A stretch of DNA of 64,000 bases from Anaspis maculata (taxonomy: Eukaryota > Arthropoda > Insecta > Coleoptera > Scraptiidae): contig OX421966.1 in the NCBI GenBank assembly GCA_949128115.1, positions 63,671,416-63,735,415 of the forward strand, read 5' to 3'. Below the pieces are notes generated by a model. That model searched no databases. It saw only the letters and a program-made list of their open reading frames with translations, and was not told where the DNA came from. Shown here piece by piece: positions 33,801 through 45,800 of this stretch (its first letter is position 1; each line of letters starts with the position of its first letter). Both the position numbers and the translations under genes were made by a program.

Positions 33801-36800
33801 GGCATCTGTGGGTTTGGGGTTCGCCTTCGGTCACATTGCTCGAACTGCTTATCACGTTCACGTGCTTTCTTTCCACGCTAGTTTGTGCTTCTACGTTCCG
33901 CTTAGGTGTGCCTGCTTATGGCACATTCATGTTCACACAAGACCATTGATAGAGAGGTAGGTGAAAAACACCCATGCAACCACATTTTCCTAAGCAAATC
34001 GCATTTCTTACACAATCTGCGATTTCGCCGCTCGATTTTAACACGACACTTGCAAGGAAAACACGAATTATCACCTAGATATCCTCGTAGAACAGGCAAA
34101 ACAATTTTTTTGGAGAAAGTGGCAATTGTTTGACATTTTCAAGCACGTGAGTTGTCAACTTGGCAACTGAATTTATTTATCAATCTATCAAATCCCCAAC
34201 TCCCGCCAACTCGAACCTGAACCTTGACAACGTCTCTACTGCACCGACCGATGACTGACTGTACCAATATACCCATAATGCACTTATTAAAACGGTCCAT
34301 AGGAGATAGGGGGTGCCATTAAAAAAATAACTGAAGGCTGCTTTGCAAAAATGGTGCACTCTGTCCTGTATAGGACACAGTAATTTCACAAACTGCTCTT
34401 TGGCATTTGCATTTCATTGTATCGCCGATCATTATCCAGATCGGTGGATTGACAGAAGAGGACCCATTGAATGGCCTCCCAAATCACCGGACTTGACTCC
34501 TTCATACTTTTTTGTGTGGGATCACTTGAAGTGTGTTTGTTTTTAAAACTCAGCCGGAGTCATTGAGGAACTGCGGCGTAGAAAGAATTACCGAAGAATT
34601 TCGCGTGCTTTCAAGAGAAACCTTCGAAAACGTTCGACAAGAGTGCGAAAGCAGGCTTTGTTATTGCCTTGAAAACAACGGCAATCATTTTGAACACTTA
34701 TTGTGGACCTTCGGTCTTGCTTTCTGGTTTCAAGTAATTGAAACGTGATTTATTGTGGAGTGAATTCATTTAAATCAATGTAAACCCATTCGAAAGTTTT
34801 TCCCAAATTAATCGAGAACTACTCCAGACAAAATATGGAATAAATGGTATCACTGGAAAGCATTTTCCAAGGGCTTTTCAATGATATATCACAGGGGGGG
34901 GGGTTACAAAAATTAGTGGAGGGAGCTGAGGCTTCGACACTGAGTGGGAGTGAGTCACTGACTTCACTATTGTGGTTCCGCCTCCATTCTGTCGAAACTG
35001 TTTTGGACGATTTTCGATATCTGCTTTTGTTTCAGACTTACAGACAATTGTGAGTTATGAATTTGACACCCTGTATAAGTTTTTACCCGTTCAACCGATT
35101 TTGCTCGAATTTGAACCAAAGTTCACCGAAATAGGTCTCTATCAAAAAATGATAACTTATTTCAAAAACTAATTCAGGGGTGTAGATAATGGGGGATGTC
35201 TTTATTTTCCCCCCAATTTTTCCTCCTATTTTCCACCCCCCAATTATTTTTGGAAATGAATCCAATTTTTGGATTCTACGTTCTATTTAGAGAAAAAAGT
35301 CACTCTTGCAACATATTGATTAGAGGCTTTATTTTCGAGATATTTGGGTTCAAAACTTAGGAAAACATCTTGAAATTGCCACTGTCCAGAGCCCAAATTG
35401 TTTTTTTCTGAAAAACTCCTCGTTTCTTAGCAAAAAAATGGCAGTAAATCAACTTGAAGTACCTAGAAAACTTCTTTCAGTTGAGGAATCATGAGTTTTC
35501 TTGGATTTTAATTTTAAGCCTTTGAAATTGGCAATTTTGAGGCGTTTTCCAAAGTTTTGAACCCAAATATCTCGAAAATGAAGCCTCTCATCAAAATTTT
35601 GTCAGAGTGTTCTTTTTTCTGAATCGAACGTTGAATCAACAAATAAGAATAATGTGGGAAAAATAACTAGGGGGTGTGGCAAAATTAGTACACCCCCACT
35701 ATCTACGCCCCTGATTTTTTAACACGTAAGTTTTTTCGATAGAGTCATTTCAGTAAACTTTGGTTCAAATTTGATCAACATCAGTTGAACAGTAAAAGTT
35801 ATGTCAAAAAATCGATTTTAAAACTTCAAATTAAAATTGAACACCCTGTAACTTTTTAACGGAGGATTTTAGATCATCGAAGTTATTCTCCCGGTCCATT
35901 TTTGATGGGGGAATCTCCCCTAGAAGTTTGTAACCGTAATTACGAAACAGCCCCGTATACAGTGTGTCCCAGGTTCGAGCCTCCACCATGGGTAACTTCG
36001 TTATTATAGGAGATACAAAATCGGTTAAATTTGGAAAGTTTTTTTGGAATTTTATAGCTATTTCAATTTTTCAAACAGATTTTTATTTAATCTTTTTTGG
36101 TTTTTGAGAAATCTTGGAAAAAACAAAAACATGCATTTTTTTGACGATAACTTCTTAAAACATCTTCGAATAGCATTTTTGATTGCCTTTTCAGCGATGT
36201 ATCACAACCTGGCAAAAAAATTATTTTTGAAATTAAAATTTGAAAAATAAAATTTTATCAAGTATTGCTCTGCGGTGGTAAATTCCGACTGGCATAATAA
36301 TCGAGTGCTCTGTGACTCAGTAACGTCATTTTATTTGTCAAAAGTTGGCATATTTGTACGTCAATAAGTTTGTTTGAATCAGCACTTCTAAAAAATAAGT
36401 CCAAAATGGCGTTTTTCATCATTTTGGTAACGATGTGGCATTTTGGACTTATTTTCTTGAAATGCTGATTCAAATAAACTGATTGACGTACAAATGTGCC
36501 AACTTTTGACAAATTTAATGACGCAACTGAGTCACAGACCACTCGATTATTATGACAGTCGGAATTTTTCACGGCAGAGCACTTGATACATTTTTTTTCC
36601 AAAAATAATTATTTTGCTACGTTGTGATATATTGCTGAAAAGGCAGTCAAAAATGCTATTCGAACATGTTGAAAAAGCAATTGACGTACATAAGAAAAAC
36701 AAACGTTGGTTTGGTTTTTGGAAATGAAAAAAAAATGATAGAACACTGATAACACCATTGACACATCTCAAAAAAGTTCCTTGATAATGTCGAAGCTTCA

Positions 36801-39800
36801 ATTATGTAAAATCATCATTTAAGAAGTTATCGTCAAAAAAAAGAATTTTTTTTTTGTATCCTATAATAACGAACTTACCCATAACGGAGGCGGAGGCTTG
36901 AATCTGGGACACACTGTATGCGTTTTTTCGGAGTTCTTAGTTCATGTGACTGAATAATTTGAAAAACTACTCTCAAATTCCTGAAAACCTAAACTCATTT
37001 TTGTCTGGTTGATTAGAACTTTCATCAGTATTCATATGGTCAAACTGCATAATTGAAAAGATAAAGTAAAGTCAGTCTGATCTGCTCTAACGTACGGTAC
37101 AAATTTCTGAGTATTCTCCCTTATCTCGCAGTCGCAATAGCGGAACTATTATCTCATTGTTTTCAATTATTCTTGTTCAAGTATGGTGGTATTTTATATA
37201 AAATGAAAAAAAGTATTCTAGGTAGGTACTTGATCAATATTATTATCGTATCTAAAATCGCATTCCACTTGAACAATTTCACAGATTCTTTTGAATAGGG
37301 TGATTGCATGTAGACTGCAGGGAACTATTGCATCATTGTTATGTTTTAATTGTCAATAATGTGAGTAATAGTGACAAACAAAGCGGGAAGACCTCGGGGA
37401 AGACCTATCATTACCTTTTCTGGAGAGAAATGTCACGTATTTTCGAGCTGATCGAGCAGAAGTATTATTGAATGAAAGAAGAACACGAATCAGTCAAAGA
37501 ATAATCGGTTGTGTCACCCCGAAACTTTCCTGATAAGTAGCAAGGAACGGATGGGAATTTTTGTTTGAGGCCTCCCTTTGGGTGGAAAATCGGAATTTCA
37601 GAGAAAGATTGAAATAAATTGGAAAGATCTTCATTATAATTAAGAAAAGCTTTTGAAAAAAATTTGGGAAAATTTGTATTTCCCGAAAAAAAACCCAATG
37701 CCTATTCCAAATTATAATATTGTGAAAATCGTCAATGAAGGTTTCACTTTGAGATCCATCATTTGAGTCCCTGTCATTTGACACCGTGTAAAGTAGGTAT
37801 TAATAATTGCTATCAATTTAGCTTCGTAATTGCCAATTATTGTCTATCCCAAGTAAGTACCCATTTCGTATATGAAGTTTTCTTTTTGAGCTCAAAAGAA
37901 TTAGAGGATCACAGGGATAACCTTTTTTTCTGCTGAAGTAATGCAAAAGTCCCAGACCGTTATAGTATTCAAGATTCATCATAACGTTTATTCAACTATT
38001 ACAAGTACTCTGAGGTAGAAAACATGATACCCAACATTTAAAACAAGAAATGTTGAGTGAGATACATTTTACGGTCTTGTTTTTATTAGTAGCTCAACGA
38101 CGTCACGCTAAATAATCGAACCACAAATTTATTCTCAGTCTCTTCTGTTCTTCTCTGCTTTTTGTTTATAATTGGAATTTTATATAAATTGTTGGTTTGC
38201 CAAGAAACGTAACATCGCTACCTACTATTCAGTATACCTAATATTCAAAACTAAACGCAAAAATAGAAAGTTTGCGTGCAACAATTTCCTCCGTTGTCGT
38301 AAAAAATTCATTCGTGCCGACGGACGGCATCGGTTCTGATGGTTCACGGTGGCATTGAAATTGATTGATGAAAAATTGATTTCGCCTGTCACAAGCATCA
38401 CCGTATTTATATCGTCTCTGGCCAGACTCCCACTGCACTGCTTTTAATCCCACTGCAGTAATTATATCCACGTTTTTTAACCATTCCATCATGTTCCTAA
38501 ACAATAAAAACCATACAAAAGATAATCGCAATAATTTATTGAACACAATGCAGTTGATTTTGAGCCACTTGTTATTATCTCACTCTCCATTTTTATTATT
38601 GTTGTTGTTGGGTATCCTGATTTTCAGTTCTTAATCAGTTCTGTTGAGCTTATTTAATAATGTAGGTAGGTGTGACTAGCTGCGGTATTTTGCCAGTTGT
38701 GCCTAATGTTTTTGAAACGTCAGAGTCCGAGGCCTGATTAAAAAAACAGAAGCAAAAGTTTCATTTGCGAGAAGAAGAAATCGCTCAGCAAAGGTACCAA
38801 TACTAATAAGGTGGAAACTTGCAACACCGTTGTGAATTTGGAAGTAAAGCGACAACCCCAGAAAAACCCCATGCATGATAAACTCTGGAATTCCACTGAC
38901 AGCGCTCTTACAGGGTAGATTCCCCATGCTGTGTTGGAAATAAAAGCTGAACGCATAGTACATCTATATTTCGAATTTGTTGTAAGTGTAGAAAACATGG
39001 TCATACGAAAACTTGATGCAATTTAAAACAAATATTTGTGAACATGCGTAAGCTCTTTTCTAGGGAAACCCGCGAATATTTCTAGTAAGATAACGGTATG
39101 TTTTTATAGTTTTGCAATAGCTTATTTTTGTTCCAATTATATTTCCAGAGCACTTGCAGTAAAAATAAAAAAATTAAAACCTTTTGGATAATTTTGACGA
39201 TACGGGGTCCGGCAAAAATTCTGGGAAATTTATTCTTCTTATAAAAATTTACGGGCTTGGGCAACGAAATAACAAAATCCATTTTTATTTAGACAAAAAA
39301 TAAGAAATTCATGTTGTAATAATTGTATCGCGCCAATATCCGCTATTCGCAGGCAATAAAGTCTTGAATTCGTCTGATACCATTTTTCATTACTAGCACT
39401 TCTAATGTGTGGAATGGGAATTTCTGTGTGATGTTTTTCAAATTGTCCAGATTTCTAGGTCAGTTTATACTCATTAAGCTTTGACGTAACCACAAGGAAA
39501 GAAATCTGGAGCTATAATGTTGGGAGATCTTGGAGGCCAAGCCCCTTGCTTGGTACCCTTTACCATTTATTGAAATGAAGTTTTTTCATTCTTCAAGAAA
39601 ATTTTCCGGCACATTTTTCAGTAACTTACGTTCCATTTGGACAACTGACGGTGCATGTAGCAAAATTTTCAAAGCGTTCTCTTTCATGTTGAAAAAATCT
39701 TCAGCTTCATTTGGTACTTTTTTTTTCAATAAAGTGATCTTTTTGTCGGTTCCTGTATTGAACAAAAATCATGTTTCAGCGTCATCGACACGACTCCGCA

Positions 39801-42800
39801 GAGCAAGGGTGCCATAAAGAAGCAAATGAACATCGGCAATCACAACCTGACGCCCAAAAAAATTGAGGTGGAAGAAGGCATCGACAAGCTTGAACCTGTC
39901 CCCGATCTGTCGAGGCTGAACATCAATTCCGAAGAGGACGTTTTCGAACACATGGGCAACGTGCTGGGGGTGGTGGATCGTTTGGGTAGGTCCATTACTA
40001 ACAAATTAAACTCTGGCTGGCCATATGAATACCGGCTGGCAACTAGACGATCGGTGGCCAAGTTGTTTGCTGGTTAAAAAAATGTAACTTGTCACTTTCG
40101 TGTCCGTAGAAGCCGTGATCGTCAGATGAAAAATTATGAAAAGCTGCAACCGGTGACATTTTTTACACTGATAATGGTTTTGACCGCTAGCTGCGGCCCA
40201 CAGGGTGAGGTGAGAACTGCAGCTTTATCATTGAGGATATTTTCAGAGAAAAGAAATGCGAATTTTTATTGAATTTGTTCCATACTTTTGCCCCTGCCAC
40301 TGCCAAGCTGGTATCAAACATTACTTGTACAGTGGCGTCATCTACCGGCCATTGCCACCAGCACCTCTTTGTATATTTTCACTTAACGCCGTGATTCCAT
40401 AAACCACGCAAAAAAGTTCTGTAAAAATGCCCGCTCAAGCTTATTATTGCAAAACGCTATCCATTGAGCCACTAGTCCTCAATAAACGATCTACCGGTCG
40501 TCTGTCTAGCTAGACACAAACAAAACAAGAATATTTCATTGAAATGATTATATATTTGCGAATTTCAGTTACCATTGGAGCTTTGCCAAACCAGCCCGCC
40601 TACGATCTCGACACCCTTTTGTTCCTCGACGAGGGGAAGCGACCGCTGGGCTTTGTGTTCGACGTGCTGGGTCAAGTGTCGTCTCCGATCTATGCCGTTC
40701 GGTTCAATGCCGTCGAGGACATAAAAAATCTGCAAATCGCCAACGGCACCAAAGTTTACGCGGCGCCGAACAGCAAGCACACCCAGTATGTCTTCTTGTC
40801 GCAACTCCTCAAGTAAGTAAAGAGCAAGAGTGAGTTCTGTTTTGCCGCGCTCCGCCAGGCGTTGAGCTTTGATTGGATTTGGCCAGTGGAACAACGAAAT
40901 CCACGTCACCGGCTGTCCTTATCGTGTGTGGTCATCTGGTCCTGATATTCAATCCAAATTCTCAATTTCAACACAAAAGACTTCAGGCCATAATCTCTCA
41001 TCTAGCTTTTTCCAAATTTGCAATGATTTGAACTCGTCGCCACTTGCTGTACTTGGTTTTCATTCAATCAAAACTCTCAAGATAAGGAGGGAGAGGGGTT
41101 TCCAAAACTTGTCTTTTTCATTAATTTTTGTTTGTTTGATTATTGTATCTTAGAGATTTTGCTTGATTCCAGACTTTCTCTGGCCCTGCATTGAACCTTT
41201 GTCTACAATACTTTCATGTCAGTTGATTGCAAATTTTGTAGCAGTAGTGCCAGAAAGGGCCCAAAACTGTGAGAAACCTGTTTCAAAAACAACTTCTTTT
41301 CTCAACCCCTGCTAATGAATTGTGAAGCTACTATATCGTTTATTATTATGACGGCAGATGCAGTCCTTGAAATTGAAATAAGGTATAAGGTTGAAAATTA
41401 AGGTAAATATATTAGAATTCACTGAGAAAGCTAAATAATGTTTTATATGTGTAGTATGAGCAGTGTGAGTCATATCGTGCTTCGCATTACTGTACAATCT
41501 CGTTCTAGCTTTTCCTTTTTGTGTACAAGAACACTGCCCTGGCATTTAGGACGATAAAATCGTTGTGCGGATGAATCAGGCCGTTCGTTTGTTTTGATGA
41601 GAGTTGGGTTTTGTATGTTTATTGATTTGCGCATTGAGCTGCTGTATGCTGTATGATTAGAGTGAATACCTTGTGCAGTTTTTTTGTATCATGAATGTAA
41701 AATACTATTTAACGTTTATTTTCATTCCTAATTTTCATAAAACACAGTGGTTGCATTGTTTTTATGTTTTTTTTTCTGTGTGTAATTAATGCAAATGTAT
41801 GATTCAGATTCACAGACTAAATTCCCACTATTTCTGGCCTGGTTGGAGTAGTAGCATTACTGTGACTTCATGTAAAATATTCTAGCTTTTCAATTCAAAA
41901 GCAATTTCAATTTTGAGCCTGATACCCTTGACAGACAAGATAACTTGATGATCATTAAGCGTAAATTATGATATAAATTACTAGTGTGTCACGTCGTCAT
42001 TCACTCAATGATCATTTAGAAAGTCATTTAGGACCTAAATGATCATTAACTAGGAGTAACCATAATCGGCGAATAATCGCCTGTGGTCGTGCATCATCGC
42101 CGTGATTTTTTAATACCATTGGCCAGCGTTTCTGCAATGAATCGCGATATCTGTCGTCAAGTCTGTCATTTCTGTACGCCATTTAGAGTGTCAGGCACGT
42201 AGAAGGACACGTATTTCTGTAATGGAGGAACTGGATTTTGTGTCTTGCCTCTTGCAACAACATTCCTTGTACCAAATTATGAGATAATGCCCGTAGCGTG
42301 CACGTATAAGCCCGTACGAAAAATTGAAAACTTTCCGTTTTACATAAGAAATGATCACCTATTCCCGGAATTTAGATGATACGAACATTGCAAACGTGCA
42401 GCATGATATCGATCGGCGGCACTTTATTATTGGAAATTTCGAATTTATTGATGAGGAGATGGGTTTCCGTAAATATTCGTGAGACATGGAGGTATACAAT
42501 GCCCGTAGCGTGCACGTAGGTATAAGCACATACAAAAAGTTGAAAAATCTTCTCGCTTCACATAAGAAATGACCGCCTGTTCGCGAAAGTTGGATGATAC
42601 GAACATTCCGAACCTGTAGCTGTATATCGGTTGGCGGCACTTTATTTTTGGCAAAGTCGAATTTATTGATGAGGGAATAGGTTTTTCTGTAAGTATCCGT
42701 GAGATAAGTAGGTACCTATATAAGTGTTTATTTCCATAAATACTTATTCCTATTCCATACCAATCGCAATCAGTTGCCTTGACAATTGCTAGCCGCGCAC

Positions 42801-45800
42801 ATGAACCAGGGCCGCCGAAACTAAAAGTTGGTTAGACTACTTAGACTATGGGACTATGCGATTTTGATCAGGTTAGTGACTAAATCATCAGTCTCTTGTT
42901 CTTCTTTTCCTCCATTTCTTTCGACTCCATACAAATTCTACATATATTTTGGCAACAAATAAAGATAGTATCGTGTGGTGGTGTGAACATTGCAAGCATT
43001 GATAAAATAATTATTGCTTTCTTGATTGAATGGAATCTAAGCTCAATACCATCTAACACCTCACCGAAAATATGAAATTATTATTATAATTATAGATAAT
43101 GAGGGCAATAATAGTCCGATAGTTCGGACCATTCGACAATTTAACATTAACATTTTAGGAGAAAATTGATCGCCACGTTTATTCACGCGCTACGGCGCAA
43201 GCTCATCGGCTTATTACGATTTGTAGTGTATCACCCCCAAATTTGCAATCGTCATTATTTCAACGTTATTGATCATTAACGTGCAGTCTGTCTAGGATAT
43301 TAGATATCATTTGCATCCTGAAAAATATTCCTAGATAAAGAAACCGTCGTATTCACTTGCAAATTTTCATTATTAGAAGTGATTTTAAAGCCTCGCCAGA
43401 CGTAGTGACGGAAGTTATTTGGTGGCCGCTTTTTCTTCGTGCTCTTTTTTCCTCGTTAGTCAAGTTTTCCCAAATCTTCCGTATTTTCTGAACAGCTCAA
43501 CGTAAATCGAGTTCGTTCTTTCTGTCATCGAATCTAATCTATTTCGGCTTGATGCCGATCGGTCAGATATAAACAATCTTAATAAATATGCAGGGGTCGC
43601 TAAACTCCTCTGAGATAACGACGTTCGAATATGCACTATATCTTCTAACTTTTACGTCATTATATCTCTGGATCTAAATTATTAAACCATGTGTTTTTTT
43701 TTTATTGAAATACACATTATGCCCGATTGCACAAACGTGGTATCAAGTTTTTAGTTCAAGTGAAATAGGTATTATGCAAATCCGATTACTTCAAGGTGAG
43801 AGCATACCTGTGTTTTGATGTCTAAATAATTACTTGGAGCTCTATTTTGCATTCGAAACATATTCTTTCGTTAGTAACTGGGTTTGCATTCTATTCCATT
43901 TTGAAAATTTGATCCAGTGTTTGGTACCCAACTGATCTTTGTAATAGTCCTTAATGATTAAGGAACAATAATGGTTTAATAATTCATTTATAGACCAGAA
44001 AACTTCTTGATCAGCTTTGAATGCATCATCCTTTACAGCAAGCGACAAACTTTTTAGCGCATTTTCCATCTTGATGAAAATCGCTATTGCAACCGCTTTG
44101 TCCGTCCGTCCGTCCGTCCGTCCGTTCCTCGAACTCCTCCCAAACTAGACGACCTAGCTTTATAATTTTTTCGCTGTTACATAGCTGCCACTTCCAAAAG
44201 AGGGCTAGGCTATATTGGATGTCTATATTTCGCCGCCAACATAGAGAAAACCGCCCCCGATAAGCTTGAAATAACATAATATTGCACTTTCTACCAGACC
44301 TGATGCTCTGGTGTTCTCATTTTTTGAATAATACATAGTTGTCACTTATAAACGTAAGCCAAGAAACATTCCGTCTTCAATATGCGCCGCCGACATGAAA
44401 AAACTGCTAAAAACCGCCCCCAATCACTTTAAAATGAAAAACATAAACCCGAAGACATAGCGATCTGATTCTTTCGGTATATAAATAGCTGACTAAAAAT
44501 GGAGAAGGATAGGCTACTTTTGGTTACTCGCCGCCCCCAGATTCCGCCCCCAAACGATAAAAAGTGCAACTTTCACAAATGTTACTGATTAAGATGTTCC
44601 CTTAAACATTTAGGAACTGCCAACTCAATATGTGCAACATTTGCTCAGCCGAACGCTGCCGCTCCCACACGCCGCCCCCACACGCCGCCCCCAAAGTAAG
44701 AGATAAATGAAAAACATGATCTCAAAGACATAGCGATCCAAGTTTTTCGCTATATGGATAGCTAACTAAAAATGGGAAAGGATTGGCTACTTTTGATATG
44801 GCGCCGCCTCCAGCTTCCGCCCCCAAAAGAAAAAAAGTGCAACTTCCAACAATTTTCACTGATTTAGCTGATAATGCTACCTCGAACATTTAGAAACTCT
44901 TGACTCAAACTGTGCAAGAATTCCTTTGCCAAACTCTGCCGCTCCCACACGCCGCCCAAAGTGAGAGATAAATGTAAAACATGAACCTGAAGACATAGCG
45001 ATCTAGTTCTTTCACTATATTGATAGCTGACTGAAATTGGAAAAATATAGGCCACTTTTAATTAGCCGCCGCCTCCAAACAAAAAAAAATGCAACTTTCA
45101 CAATTTTTACTGATTGTCATATTTCCCTCACATTTAGAAACTCCCAACTCAAACTGTGCAATAGTTACTTTGCCGAATGCTGCCGCCCCCACACGCTGCC
45201 CTCAAAGTGAGAGATGAATGAAAAACATAAACCCGAAGACATAACGATCTAATTCTTTCGCTATATGGATAGCCGACTAAAAATGGGAAAGAATAGACTT
45301 CTGTTGATTAGTCGCCGCTCCCAGCTCCCGCCCTCAAACAAAAAAATATATTGATGAGTGAAAGAATGTTCATTCAAATCTATTTCATTGGCAAGTACCC
45401 CATTCTGATAACACAATATCACAATGAGTTTCGAATGAAAAAAGTGGGCAAGGAATGGTGTTTCTCCTTCAACCAAATTTCTTTACGTTCACAATATGCC
45501 TCTTTGAGAAAATGCGCTACTGAGACTCACGCACGTGAAGGCATACTCACTTGTTTGTTTATGCAAAGGCTATAACAGGATGAGGAGCCACAAACTGCCT
45601 CCGCTTAGATTTAACTGAAATTCACACGACACTTCCATCTTGGTGGTGGAATAAACCACATTAATCCCATAGCTCCAGGAAGTATGAAAAAAATAAGAAA
45701 AAATTTCAAAACTGAGTAACAAGAAAACTCTGGAAAAATGTACAGAACACATCGATGGTGGGCTTGTGAATCACATCAAACCATCAAAATTGCTGATCAA

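Larger units (their letters stand above)
28267..39779 (+). other. NAF1 intron 2, TE-filled
   Basis: An 11.5-kb GT-AG intron holding at least ten inverted-repeat elements, annotated separately between 28.6 and 36.9 kb. The parts at 28267-28620, 29940-30200 and 36920-39779 show no gene or clear repeat structure by eye. Short frames there, such as one on the minus strand at 38238-38546, have no recognisable motif. Confidence 0.8.

Noticed and set aside
38238..39004. Minus-strand frames of 86-102 codons in NAF1 intron 2
   Set aside because: No family motif, AT-rich codon use like surrounding intron, no plausible partner exons.
44340..45340. CRISPR-like array
   Set aside because: Units are 250 bp, diverged along their full length, without short identical repeats and unique spacers, and the DNA is eukaryotic.
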